Origin: Bacillota bacterium
GTDB taxonomy: Bacteria > Bacillota > Clostridia > Lachnospirales > Lachnospiraceae
Length of the DNA stretch: 44,153 nt
Assembly: GCA_023435645.1 (NCBI GenBank)
Contig: JAEYRK010000083.1
Span: forward strand, 1-44,153
Reading direction: 5' to 3'
This document shows positions 7,454 through 16,289 of this stretch, in pieces. The translations under genes and the position numbers were made by a program. Under the pieces are notes generated by a model. That model did not search any database and had not been told where the DNA came from. It saw nothing but the letters and a program-made list of their open reading frames with translations. The first letter of the stretch is position 1; the number at the start of each line of letters is the position of its first letter.

Positions 7454-8281
7454 ATGCTTCCAAGGACATTTGTGACAGTTAAGCTACCAAAGGATAAGGT
7501 TGGTAATTCCTTCAAAAATTCGAAAAATGCAGTTTGGAGAGATCGTATGAGAAGCGCATTGGAGGAAAACATATCCGAAGGTCATGTATGGGGCAGTGCT
7601 ATAAGGAAGAAAAAATCTGCACCTCTGAGTATGACATTTATGATTATGGCATTTCTGATTATTTTTATTGTATTAGCGAAATGGAGCATTACAAAGGGTA
7701 TGGAGATTAGTACACAGTCGGACTTTAGTCAGGAGGTGTTTCAGCCCGGAGACGGTTTGAATGAAGCTGAGCTACAGGTATTGCAGGGGCTCTTAACGCT
7801 TGTCAGTGATGGGAGCATAGATCAGACCAGTAATCAGATCATTACAGAACAAATCTATTTCAGCTGCTTAAGGGAGCATTATGAAGACATCCGTATGAAC
7901 CTAACCTCAGCTGCAGCTGATCGCATCGATCAGCTGATCAGGGACGGAAATCAATTACTGCTATTGGAGAATGGTAAGACAATCAGTGAAATGTCCTTGG
8001 ACGGCAGAGAGGTTGCTATTCATATACTTAAAAAAATCTATGGTCTGAGCGGACTCTGGCTGGAGATACATCCCGATGGTACAATCGAACAGATTACCAG
8101 CACAGAAGGAAGGATTTATTACGAGGATAATGCAGATTTGCGGGAGGAGTTCAGGATTCATTCCTTGATCATCATCCTGATGGTTCTTCTGTTGCTATTT
8201 AGCTTATGTATTATTTTAACCAAGAGGAAGCAATTATTTGATAAAGGTGAGGAATACATGAATGAGAAAGGAATTGCCTAA
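7454..8281 (+). CDS. Unknown two-TM protein of the polysaccharide operon
   Basis: I do not recognise this protein. It has a basic N-terminal region, one membrane helix near residues 58-77 (TFMIMAFLIIFIVLAKW), a mostly charged and polar domain of about 150 residues predicted outside the membrane, and a second helix near 238-256 followed by a short basic tail. That is the topology of polysaccharide co-polymerases, but no Wzz motif is seen. The start is uncertain: ATG 7454 has a poorly spaced GGAG, while an in-frame ATG at 7547 has GGAG 7 bases upstream and would still keep both helices. Its 3' end overlaps the sugar transferase by 20 bases. A role in export or polymerisation is inferred only from position. 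Confidence 0.75.
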   Translation: MLPRTFVTVKLPKDKVGNSFKNSKNAVWRDRMRSALEENISEGHVWGSAIRKKKSAPLSMTFMIMAFLIIFIVLAKWSITKGMEISTQSDFSQEVFQPGDGLNEAELQVLQGLLTLVSDGSIDQTSNQIITEQIYFSCLREHYEDIRMNLTSAAADRIDQLIRDGNQLLLLENGKTISEMSLDGREVAIHILKKIYGLSGLWLEIHPDGTIEQITSTEGRIYYEDNADLREEFRIHSLIIILMVLLLLFSLCIILTKRKQLFDKGEEYMNEKGIA

Positions 8282-9674
8282 TAAATATCTATTGATGGTA
8301 GATATCTGCAGCCTGATCCTATCCTTTCTGGCAGCAGCCTGGATCCGATATGGCAGTATCACGGAGCAATGGTTCCATATCCGAATTTACGGTGTAGCGA
8401 TTGTAATTGTTATTCTTTTATATATTGTGATTTATTACATGTATGATACCTATAGTAAGCTGTTCAAGCGTGGTTTTCTGGAAGAAATGCTCGTTGTGAT
8501 AAGGATTAACTGCTTCCTTGCGGTTACTCTGACAGCCATCCTATTTATTTTTCAAAGGGGAGCATATTTTTCAAGACTTTTTTTTCTGTGTTTCTTTCTT
8601 GTAAATGTACTGACGACCTACATATTTCGGCAGTATTTTAAGCTGATCTTACTGGGTGTGTATAAGAAAAGCAATTCCAGTAATAAGATCATGGTAATGA
8701 CCACCTCCGATCAGGTGACCAATCTTTTGGCCACCCTACAGGATGAGAATGAATGGGAGTATCAGATCACCGGTCTGATCATTCTGGATAAAACCATGAT
8801 TGGACAAAAAATCAAGGGCATTATGATCAAAGCAGATATACAGAACATGTTTGAGGTGGTAAGGAATGAAGTGATTGATGGGGTATTCCTTCACATACCC
8901 AATGGAATCTCTATGGACCTGAACTTGGAGGAGACCGTATTGGAATTTCAAAACATGGGAATCACAGTGGATCTAAGTATTAATACCTTCGGCCTTAGAA
9001 TCCATGAAAAGGTCGTAAGAGAGGTAAGCGGTTACCATGTTCTAACCTTTAGCTCCAGGCTATTCACAGAAAGTCAGCTGATACTGAAGCGTTTAATCGA
9101 CCTGGCGGGAGGACTCATTGGAAGTATGGTTACTCTACTACTGACTGTGTTCATAGCACCTGCCATCCTGATTGAATCCAGGGGACCGATATTTTTTACG
9201 CAGGTGAGAATTGGCAGAAATGGGAGGCGCTTTCGGATTCTTAAATTTCGTTCCATGTATGCTGACGCGGAGGAACGTATCGAGGAGCTGATGCATCAGA
9301 ATCAGATGAAGGGATGTATGTTCAAAATGGAGAATGATCCCCGGGTTACCAGAGTGGGTAGATTCCTCCGAAAAACAAGTCTGGATGAGCTCCCCCAGTT
9401 CTTCAATGTGTTAAAGGGGGACATGAGCCTGGTAGGCACAAGACCTCCTACGGAGAAGGAATTCTATCAGTATGAAAACAGGCATAAGAGACGATTGGCA
9501 TTAAAATCGGGACTGACAGGCCTGTGGCAGGTCAGTGGCCGCAGCGATATCAATGATTTTGAAGATGTGGTAAGACTTGATTTAGAATATATCGATAACT
9601 GGACCCTAAAGATGGATATTAAAATACTGATAAAAACAATTGCGGTAGTGCTGTTCGGGAAAGGGGCAAAGTAA
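8262..9674 (+). CDS. Undecaprenyl-phosphate sugar-1-phosphate transferase (priming enzyme)
   Basis: Polyisoprenyl-phosphate hexose-1-phosphate transferase of 470 aa that puts the first sugar of the repeat unit onto undecaprenyl phosphate. Four N-terminal membrane helices (within residues 1-125) lead into a Rossmann-like cytoplasmic domain, a fifth hydrophobic segment (near 275-305), and the catalytic bacterial sugar transferase domain. This shows GPIFFTQVRIGRNG, ILKFRSM, DPRVTRVGRFLRKTSLDELPQ, and LVGTRPP, then SGLTGLWQVSGRSD. The layout is that of WbaP/WcaJ/CpsE proteins, which use UDP-glucose or UDP-galactose; the sugar here cannot be told. It overlaps the preceding gene by 20 bases, so the two are translationally coupled. 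Confidence 0.93.
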   Translation: MRKELPNKYLLMVDICSLILSFLAAAWIRYGSITEQWFHIRIYGVAIVIVILLYIVIYYMYDTYSKLFKRGFLEEMLVVIRINCFLAVTLTAILFIFQRGAYFSRLFFLCFFLVNVLTTYIFRQYFKLILLGVYKKSNSSNKIMVMTTSDQVTNLLATLQDENEWEYQITGLIILDKTMIGQKIKGIMIKADIQNMFEVVRNEVIDGVFLHIPNGISMDLNLEETVLEFQNMGITVDLSINTFGLRIHEKVVREVSGYHVLTFSSRLFTESQLILKRLIDLAGGLIGSMVTLLLTVFIAPAILIESRGPIFFTQVRIGRNGRRFRILKFRSMYADAEERIEELMHQNQMKGCMFKMENDPRVTRVGRFLRKTSLDELPQFFNVLKGDMSLVGTRPPTEKEFYQYENRHKRRLALKSGLTGLWQVSGRSDINDFEDVVRLDLEYIDNWTLKMDIKILIKTIAVVLFGKGAK

Positions 9675-9677
9675 CAG

Positions 9678-10865
9678 ATGCGCCAGAAAAAACAAGAGGA
9701 AAAGGTAGATCGAGGGAGTAATAAAGCCTTGAAAATAGCGATGATCGGGCATAAACGCATTCCCTCCAGAGAGGGAGGCATTGAGGTGGTCATCGAGGAA
9801 ATCGGTAGGAGGTTGGCTGCCGAAGGGCATAAGATCTATGCCTATAACCGGACGGGGCCAAGGCTTCACAAGAAAGAGGCATCCGGCAGCAGGGAGAAGG
9901 CGTCAGGAGGTAGGAAGGAATATCACGGGATACAGCTGGTGAACATACCAACACCCTATAAAAGCAAATATAATGCACTCATTTATTCCATCCTTGGTAC
10001 AACCCGTGCCCTGCGGGGCCGCTATGATGCGATCCATTATCACGCCGAGGGGCCCTGTGCCATGCTCTGGCTTCCCCATCTGTTTGGAGTCCGGACAGTC
10101 GCTACAATCCATGGACTGGATTGGCAAAGGTCGAAATGGCGGGGCTTTGCGGTCAGGTATTTGAAATTCGGCGAAAAAACAGCAGCCAAATATGCAGATG
10201 AGATCATCGTATTGTCCAGGAATATACAGAATTATTTTCAGGATACCTACCAGCGGCGGACGCATTATATTCCCAATGGCATCATCAGGCCGGTATGGAA
10301 GGAGCCTCAATCTATTTCTCGAACATGGGGCTTACAGCAAAGGAGTTATCTGTTGTTTCTGGCAAGAATTGTTCCCGAGAAGGGACTTCATTATTTGATT
10401 GATGCATTTCTTAAGGTGGAAACCCAGATGAAATTAGTGATTGCCGGTGATAGCAGTCATACGGACAGATACCTGCAAGAGGTAAAGAGCCAGGCAGCCT
10501 CAGATCCCCGCATATTATTTACCGGCTTTGTTCAGGGGGAGGAGCTGGAGGAGCTTTATAGCAATGCCTACCTCTATGTCCTGCCCTCCGATTTGGAGGG
10601 GATGCCGATGAGTCTGCTGGAGGCCATGAGCTATGGTAACTGCTGCCTGGTAAGTGATATCCCGGAGTGCACCGAGGTCATAGAAAATAGAGCAATCACT
10701 TTCAAAAAAGGGGATCGGACCGATTTGGCAAAAAAGCTACAGTATCTGATCGATCATCCCAAGGAAGCGGAGCAGTATCGGGAGATGGCATCGGATTATA
10801 TCTGCAGTAAATACAACTGGGATGATATCGTTAAGGAGACGGTGGAGTTATATAGGAAGCCTTGA
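9678..10865 (+). CDS. GT4-family glycosyltransferase
   Basis: GT-B fold glycosyltransferase of 395 aa. The N-terminal half begins IAMIGHKRIPSREGGIEVVIEEI, the start typical of the DUF1972-containing branch that includes rhamnosyl- and mannosyltransferases, with ATIHGLDWQRSKW and YIPNGI later. The C-terminal nucleotide-binding half has LLFLARIVPEKGLHYLIDAF, and the donor-site EGMPMSLLEAMSYG with the E-x7-E motif. It follows the priming transferase by 3 bases, so it may add the second sugar. Donor and linkage are not readable from sequence. A charged low-complexity insertion (KEASGSREKASGGRKE, about residues 57-72) is unusual. Confidence 0.9.
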   Translation: MRQKKQEEKVDRGSNKALKIAMIGHKRIPSREGGIEVVIEEIGRRLAAEGHKIYAYNRTGPRLHKKEASGSREKASGGRKEYHGIQLVNIPTPYKSKYNALIYSILGTTRALRGRYDAIHYHAEGPCAMLWLPHLFGVRTVATIHGLDWQRSKWRGFAVRYLKFGEKTAAKYADEIIVLSRNIQNYFQDTYQRRTHYIPNGIIRPVWKEPQSISRTWGLQQRSYLLFLARIVPEKGLHYLIDAFLKVETQMKLVIAGDSSHTDRYLQEVKSQAASDPRILFTGFVQGEELEELYSNAYLYVLPSDLEGMPMSLLEAMSYGNCCLVSDIPECTEVIENRAITFKKGDRTDLAKKLQYLIDHPKEAEQYREMASDYICSKYNWDDIVKETVELYRKP

Positions 10866-10941
10866 GGAGTAAGTATGCCCCTCAGCTATCACCGAACGGA
10901 TCATTGTTGTTAATAAAAATTCGCATTTATGAGGTGGAACT

Positions 10942-11859
10942 ATGTTGCAAACACTAAAAAAGGTAATTGCTAAACCAGAGAAAATCATCTATGGGCTGGA
11001 GCAAAAGGGACTACTGGATTGGCTGAGTGATAAAACCTATCTAAGAATCATCTACCGTCTGATTTTTAAAAGAAAGCTCCACCTGGAGCAACCGGTTTCC
11101 TTCACGGAAAAGCTAACCTGGTATAAGCTTTATTGGCGTAATCAGCTTGCTCAAACCTGTACGGATAAATATCAGGTTAGGGAATATGTCACGGAAAAGA
11201 TAGGGGCAGAATACCTCATTGACTGCTACGGCTGTTGGGACAGCTTTGATGAGATAGATTTCAGTAAGCTACCGGATCAATTCGTCTTAAAAACCACCAA
11301 TGGCAGCGCCAATGTCGTGATCTGTATGGATAAGAGTACCTTTGATTTTGAGAAGGCTAAGAAAAGGCTTAATATCTATAGCAAGAGGCATTTTTCCAGT
11401 AGAACCAAGGAGTGGAATTACTACAACCTACCCAATAGAATTATTGCAGAGCGCTTGCTGATCGGGGAGGATAACGCATCGCTGAATGATTATAAATTCT
11501 TCTGCTTTCACGGAAAGCCGGAATTTTTATTGGTCTGTACGGAGAGAGATAAGGGTTTAAAATTAACCTTCTTTGATATGGACTGGAACTACATCCCCGT
11601 AAGATGTGGATATGACAGCAATCCGAAGGTTCAGAAGCCGGAGCATTTTGCTGAGCTGGTGGAGGTGGCTAAGAAGCTGTCGGAGAATTTCCCCCAGGTA
11701 AGAGTGGATTTATATGATGAAGGGGGGAAGGCCTATTTCGGAGAGCTAACCTTCTACCATTACGGTGTTACTACAAAATTTGAGCCGGATGAATGGGATT
11801 ACACATTCGGTAAATATTTTAACCTGACTGATATTCCGGAGAGTCAGAGAATAGGCTGA
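10942..11859 (+). CDS. TupA-like ATP-grasp protein
   Basis: Protein of 305 aa matching the TupA-type ATP-grasp family found in polysaccharide clusters. Recognisable segments are FTEKLTWYKLYWR, CTDKYQVREYVTEKIG, the nucleotide-binding QFVLKTTNGSANVVIC, YKFFCFHGKPEFLLV, and the metal-binding VRVDLYDEGGKAYFGELTFY near the end. TupA-type proteins are named for teichuronopeptide synthesis, where an amino acid or peptide is joined to uronic acid carboxyls (family knowledge). ATP-grasp enzymes normally join a carboxylate to an amine through an acyl phosphate. The locus also makes UDP-uronic acids, so amidation of a uronic acid is an attractive inference. GAGGTGG lies 9 bases before the start. Confidence 0.85.
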   Translation: MLQTLKKVIAKPEKIIYGLEQKGLLDWLSDKTYLRIIYRLIFKRKLHLEQPVSFTEKLTWYKLYWRNQLAQTCTDKYQVREYVTEKIGAEYLIDCYGCWDSFDEIDFSKLPDQFVLKTTNGSANVVICMDKSTFDFEKAKKRLNIYSKRHFSSRTKEWNYYNLPNRIIAERLLIGEDNASLNDYKFFCFHGKPEFLLVCTERDKGLKLTFFDMDWNYIPVRCGYDSNPKVQKPEHFAELVEVAKKLSENFPQVRVDLYDEGGKAYFGELTFYHYGVTTKFEPDEWDYTFGKYFNLTDIPESQRIG

Positions 11860-11897
11860 AAGGACTCTGAAGTGCATACTGCAGGATAGGAAATATA

Positions 11898-13142
11898 ATG
11901 AAGATATTATTGGTAAACTACAGATACTTTATTTCCGGTGGTCCGGAAAGATATATGTTTAATATAAAGGATAAGCTGGAGGCTGAGGGACATGAGGTGA
12001 TTCCCTTCTCCATTCATTCCAATAAGAATGTTGAAACCGAATATTCTAAATTCTTTGTAGAGCCTATCGGGAGTAGAGATGCTACCTACTATGATGAATA
12101 CAGGAAAACCCCCAGAACAGTCCTGCAGATGATTTTTCGAAGTACCTATTCACTCTCGGTCAAACGAGCAATCAAAAGAGAAATTGCAGTAACCAAGCCG
12201 GATTTGGTCTATATCCTACATTTCATTAATAAATTATCTCCAAGCGTAATCAAAGGGGCGAAAGAAAAGGGTTTGCCGGTTGTTCTTCGCCTGTCAGATT
12301 ATTTTCTGCTCTGTCCCAGATTTGATTTCCTGTTTCAGAAGAAAATATGCGAGGATTGTCTGACCCACGGATATCGGTCCTGCATCAGGAAACGCTGCAT
12401 TAAGAACTCCTTATCGGCCTCCCTAATCAGGGTATTTGCCATGAAGGTCCATAGAGTCCTTAAGGTATATAATCATCTGGATGCCATCATTGCACCCTCC
12501 AGGTTCCTGCTTCAGAAGCTGGAAGCAAACGGTTATGACAAAAGTAAAATGAAACATATACCGACCTTTGCCACCGGCAAGGAGGTGGTGATAGAACCGA
12601 CAGTCGGAAGCTATGGGCTATATTTTGGAAGAATTACGGAAGAGAAGGGTGTTGATACCCTGATCCGCGCCTATGGGCTTTTGGGGGAGGGCTTTCGCTT
12701 GGTGATTGTAGGGGATGATACTACAGAAGAAGGAATTCGGCTGAAGGAATATGTAAAGCAGCAGGGATTACAGCAGATTACCTTTACCGGCTTTCAGTCC
12801 GGGAAGGAGCTGGAGAGCCTTATTCGGGAGGCCAGATTCACCCTGATTCCCTCCCTTTGGTATGACAATTTGCCGAACACAGCCTTGGAGTCCTTTCTCT
12901 ATTATAAGCCTGTGCTGGCCAGTGACATCGGAAGCCTTCCGGAGCTGGTTATCCCGGGAGTAAACGGCTTCCTGTTTGAAGCCGGTAATGCGGAGGAAGT
13001 GGCTGCAAGGATCCGAACAATGGAGGATGATGATTTGGTTCGATGTATGGGCCAAAACAGTCATCGGATTCTTAAGGAGCAATTCTCTGCTGAAACGCAT
13101 TATCATGAGCTGATTACCCTGTTTCACTCCCTCATCTCATGA
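11898..13142 (+). CDS. GT4-family glycosyltransferase
   Basis: GT-B glycosyltransferase, 414 aa. It opens MKILLVNYRYFISGGPERYMFNI, a glycine-rich acceptor-side loop common in GT4 enzymes, and has FGRITEEKGVDTLIRAYGLL and SLWYDNLPNTALESFLYYKPVLA toward the C-terminus, covering the donor-binding E-x7-E region. A cysteine-rich stretch (KKICEDCLTHGYRSCIRKRC, about 148-169) sits mid-protein; such Cys clusters occur in a subset of GT4 proteins and could bind a metal. The donor is unknown. It is followed closely by the radical SAM gene. Confidence 0.9.
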   Translation: MKILLVNYRYFISGGPERYMFNIKDKLEAEGHEVIPFSIHSNKNVETEYSKFFVEPIGSRDATYYDEYRKTPRTVLQMIFRSTYSLSVKRAIKREIAVTKPDLVYILHFINKLSPSVIKGAKEKGLPVVLRLSDYFLLCPRFDFLFQKKICEDCLTHGYRSCIRKRCIKNSLSASLIRVFAMKVHRVLKVYNHLDAIIAPSRFLLQKLEANGYDKSKMKHIPTFATGKEVVIEPTVGSYGLYFGRITEEKGVDTLIRAYGLLGEGFRLVIVGDDTTEEGIRLKEYVKQQGLQQITFTGFQSGKELESLIREARFTLIPSLWYDNLPNTALESFLYYKPVLASDIGSLPELVIPGVNGFLFEAGNAEEVAARIRTMEDDDLVRCMGQNSHRILKEQFSAETHYHELITLFHSLIS

Positions 13143-13188
13143 AAGCTTGGATGAGGAAGGGAGTGCTGATAGTTATTTGGAGGTTAGT

Positions 13189-14199
13189 ATGGCAAGAAGA
13201 AGATTATATGGTACCGTAATTGTTACCTATCGTTGTAATGCGCGTTGTAATATGTGTGACTGCTTTAAGGACCCTACGAGGCCTGAGGAGGAGATTACGC
13301 TGGAGGACATAAAGAAGCTCCCTGAGATGGCCTTCACAAATATCACGGGAGGAGAGCCCTTCGTCCGAAAGGATATGGAGGAAATCGTGGAGGAGCTTTA
13401 TAAGAAATCAAACAGAATTGTCATTTCAACAAACGGATTTTTTACGGACCGAATCATAGCGCTCTGTAAGAGATTTCCCAAGGTTGGGATTCGGATCAGC
13501 ATCGAAGGTCTACAGAAGACCAATGATGCGATTCGCGGAATACCGCAGGGCTTTGAGAGAGGCTATCAGACATTGAAAACCCTGGTTGATATGAAGCATC
13601 CGGATGTGGGCTTTGGGATGACGGTACAGGATATGAACTGTGAGGACCTGGTTCCGCTGTATCGGTTATCGGACGATTTACATATGGAATTTGCAACTGC
13701 TACCCTGCACAACTCCTTCTATTTCCGGAAAACAGATAACAAGATCTATGATAAATATCATGTCGCTCAGAATTTTGAGCAGCTGATCAATGAGCTGCTT
13801 AAGAGCAAATCTCCGAAGAAATGGTTCCGGGCTTATTTTAACCATGGTCTGATCAACTACATCTATGGCAATCAAAGACTATTGCCCTGCAATATGGCCC
13901 GGAATGCGTTTTTTATCGATCCCTTCTGTGATGTCATCCCCTGCAATGGGATGATAGAGAAAGCGGTGATGGGAAATCTTCATGAGCAGACCTGGGAGGA
14001 GCTATGGAAATCCGATCGGGCGGAGAAGGTACGCAGGCAGACGAAGCATTGTGACAGAAATTGCTGGATGATCGGAAGTGCGGCACCGGCGATGCATGAC
14101 TATGTCTGGGTTCCAGGCTGGTGGGTTATAAAGCATAAGCTTTTTAAGGGCAGCAGATATCATCTGAAGGAAAACAGCTTTATTCCGGAGAAGCAGTAG
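13189..14199 (+). CDS. Radical SAM/SPASM-type protein of the polysaccharide cluster
   Basis: Radical SAM enzyme of 336 aa. The [4Fe-4S] motif is CNARCNMC (CX3CX2C) following VTYRCN, with TNITGGEPFVRKD as the GGE motif and VISTNG and IRISIEGL strands of the partial barrel. The C-terminal part has PCNMARNAFFIDPFCDVIPCN, MGNLHEQTWEELWKS, and CDRNCW, which looks like a SPASM-type auxiliary cluster region. TTTGGAGG sets the ATG at 13189; a TTG-initiated extension to 13147 is unlikely. Such proteins modify peptides or small molecules by radical chemistry; which substrate is used in a capsule locus is unknown. It is flanked by glycosyltransferases on both sides and co-directional with them. Confidence 0.88.
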   Translation: MARRRLYGTVIVTYRCNARCNMCDCFKDPTRPEEEITLEDIKKLPEMAFTNITGGEPFVRKDMEEIVEELYKKSNRIVISTNGFFTDRIIALCKRFPKVGIRISIEGLQKTNDAIRGIPQGFERGYQTLKTLVDMKHPDVGFGMTVQDMNCEDLVPLYRLSDDLHMEFATATLHNSFYFRKTDNKIYDKYHVAQNFEQLINELLKSKSPKKWFRAYFNHGLINYIYGNQRLLPCNMARNAFFIDPFCDVIPCNGMIEKAVMGNLHEQTWEELWKSDRAEKVRRQTKHCDRNCWMIGSAAPAMHDYVWVPGWWVIKHKLFKGSRYHLKENSFIPEKQ

Positions 14200-14222
14200 T
14201 AAATAAACGAAAGGAGGTTCCT

Positions 14223-15407
14223 ATGGAAAGACGAATTTTTCTTTGTGCCAGCGTTAGATTTCCCCGGGGAGAAGCGGGTGCAAACTATGTACAATATCTG
14301 GCCCTTGCTTTACAGGAAAGGGACTGGAAGGTCATCATCATAGGAGAGGGAAAAAACAGGCAGCAGGATTATGTTGAGGAGAAGGGAATCTATGAATATC
14401 GGGGGATTGAATATAATAACCTTGAAATAAAAAGTCACGGAAGAATTGGTAACTTTATTAATGATTTTATGATCGGGAAGTTTTATAAAGAGAGGCTGGA
14501 GCATTACGGACTCTGCCAGGAGGATTATATCTATATGTTTACCGCCAGCTTCGGCTTAATTCATTATATGAAAAAGCTGATTCCGAAGGAACAATTATCA
14601 ATGAGTGTCGTGGAGTGGTATCGCCCGTCCCAATTCCGTTTGAAGGCATTCAGTCCAAGCTACCTTATGATCAGGTATTCTTATCGGTATGTTCATCAGC
14701 ATATTGGAAAGATATTGCCGATCAGCAGGATGCTGGAGCAGTATTTCAGCAGAAAATCCTGCAGTACACTTTTGCTTCCTGCCTTGGCTGATCCGACCGA
14801 ATATGAGTATCAGCCTCCAAGGACAGCTTCCGGCAAGTTGAAATTCATCTATTCCGGAGCGAAAAGCACGAGGTATGAGGATGCAATAGAGTCCATGCTT
14901 AGGGCCTTTTTACTGCTGAAGGAAGAGGAGAAGGACAGGCTTGAATTTCATATTACCGGCTTGAGCCGGTCCAAAATACTGAAGCTTATTCATGAGGATG
15001 AGAAGCTGCTCAAGGAATTAGATTCTCTGCTGATCATTCACAGATGGATGGAATATAATGAGCTGATTGAACTCTACCAGCAAGCAGATTTTCTACTACT
15101 GGCCAGGAATGACAATGGGGTGACAAGAGCCAACTTTCCCAGTAAGATTCCGGAGCTTCTATGCTATGGAGTGATCCCGGTATGCACGGATATCGGGGAC
15201 TATACCAAAATGTATTTGGTGGATGGAGAGAACAGCCTTATCTTCGAGGGCTGTTCGCCAGAGGATTGTGTAGAGGCGATACAAAGAGCCCTTAGCTTGA
15301 CCGGGGAGGAGAGGCGAAGGCTCCGGGAAAACTGCAGGAATACAGCGCTTTTGCAGTTTAATTACAGGGCATGGTCAGATAAAATATCAGAATTTATGAT
15401 GGAATAG
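14223..15407 (+). CDS. GT4-like glycosyltransferase
   Basis: Protein of 394 aa with GT-B features. The N-terminus FLCASVRFPRGEAGANYVQYLALAL is an acceptor-side loop, and the C-terminal domain has LKFIYSGAKSTRYEDAIESML, FHITGLS, and LLARNDNGVTRANFPSKIPELLCYG for the donor site, which is a diverged E-x7-E region. AAAGGAGG lies 6 bases before the ATG. It probably adds one sugar of the repeat unit; the donor is unknown. Confidence 0.85.
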   Translation: MERRIFLCASVRFPRGEAGANYVQYLALALQERDWKVIIIGEGKNRQQDYVEEKGIYEYRGIEYNNLEIKSHGRIGNFINDFMIGKFYKERLEHYGLCQEDYIYMFTASFGLIHYMKKLIPKEQLSMSVVEWYRPSQFRLKAFSPSYLMIRYSYRYVHQHIGKILPISRMLEQYFSRKSCSTLLLPALADPTEYEYQPPRTASGKLKFIYSGAKSTRYEDAIESMLRAFLLLKEEEKDRLEFHITGLSRSKILKLIHEDEKLLKELDSLLIIHRWMEYNELIELYQQADFLLLARNDNGVTRANFPSKIPELLCYGVIPVCTDIGDYTKMYLVDGENSLIFEGCSPEDCVEAIQRALSLTGEERRRLRENCRNTALLQFNYRAWSDKISEFMME

Positions 15408-15420
15408 ATGAGGTGCGAAA

Positions 15421-16215
15421 TTGATCAGCATAGTGACACCAACTTATAATTCGGGTGCGTATCTGGAGGAATGTATCCTGTCCCTTATGAATCAAAGGTA
15501 CAAGGATTTCGAGCATATTATCGTGGATGGTGCTTCCACGGATCACACCCTTGATATCATTCGGAAATATGAAGGCAGCTATAATATGCGCTGGATCAGT
15601 GAAGGGGATACGGGGATGTATGATGCCATCAGCAAAGGGTTTGACATGGCGCAGGGAGAAATCCTTAGCTGGCTGAATTCTGACGATATGTATCTCCCCT
15701 GGGCCCTTCAGCTGGTAGCAGAGGTGATGAAGAACTCTAAAATCCAGTGGCTGACCGGAATCCCTTCCCAATTCAGCAAGGGAGGGGTGAACTACTGTCA
15801 TTGCCAAAAAAGGCTCAGCTTTCCTAGGGTTTTGATCAAAAAGGGTTGGATGGATGGCAGGAGGCTTGGCTGTATCCAACAGGAGTCCACCTTCTGGACA
15901 AAGGAGCTGTATCATAAGGCAGGAGGAATCAATACCCGTTATCAGTATGCCGGCGATTATCACCTATGGAAAAGCTTTGCAGAATATGAACGGCTGTATG
16001 TAGTGAACTCGGTGATGGCAGGGTTTCGGATCCATCCGGGACAAAAGTCTGCGGATACCGAAGCTTATTTCGGTGAGCTGGGACCGGCGGGGAGCTTAAC
16101 CGGGCTGTACAGGAGGCTTCGCCTATATTCGGCGGGAAGAAGTCTTTTTAATTTCTTTGAGGGGGAGAACTTCATTGAGGTCTGCAGTCTTACCGGCAAT
16201 CCTTCCCAGTTGTAA
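15421..16215 (+). CDS. GT2-family glycosyltransferase (WcaA-like)
   Basis: GT-A fold inverting glycosyltransferase of 264 aa. It starts SIVTPTYNSGAYLEECILSL and has HIIVDGASTDHTLDII and the metal-binding LNSDD (DxD-type) motif in GEILSWLNSDDMYLPWAL. The segment WISEGDTGMYDAISKGF is characteristic of a GT2 subgroup in capsule and lipopolysaccharide clusters. It uses a TTG start with GAGGTG 7 bases upstream and lies 13 bases after the preceding gene. Substrate unknown. Confidence 0.9.
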   Translation: MISIVTPTYNSGAYLEECILSLMNQRYKDFEHIIVDGASTDHTLDIIRKYEGSYNMRWISEGDTGMYDAISKGFDMAQGEILSWLNSDDMYLPWALQLVAEVMKNSKIQWLTGIPSQFSKGGVNYCHCQKRLSFPRVLIKKGWMDGRRLGCIQQESTFWTKELYHKAGGINTRYQYAGDYHLWKSFAEYERLYVVNSVMAGFRIHPGQKSADTEAYFGELGPAGSLTGLYRRLRLYSAGRSLFNFFEGENFIEVCSLTGNPSQL

Positions 16216-16289
16216 GAAGGGCTTCGCAGCAGGGGATCCTCCTTCCCCGGGCCAAGGATGAATAAAATCACGCAGATAGGAAAAGGGAT

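Noticed and set aside
15394..15963. Minus-strand open frame of 189 codons
   Set aside because: Antisense to the GT2 gene, whose motifs (DGASTDH, LNSDD) are clear. The minus-strand frame has no domain and no proper start site.
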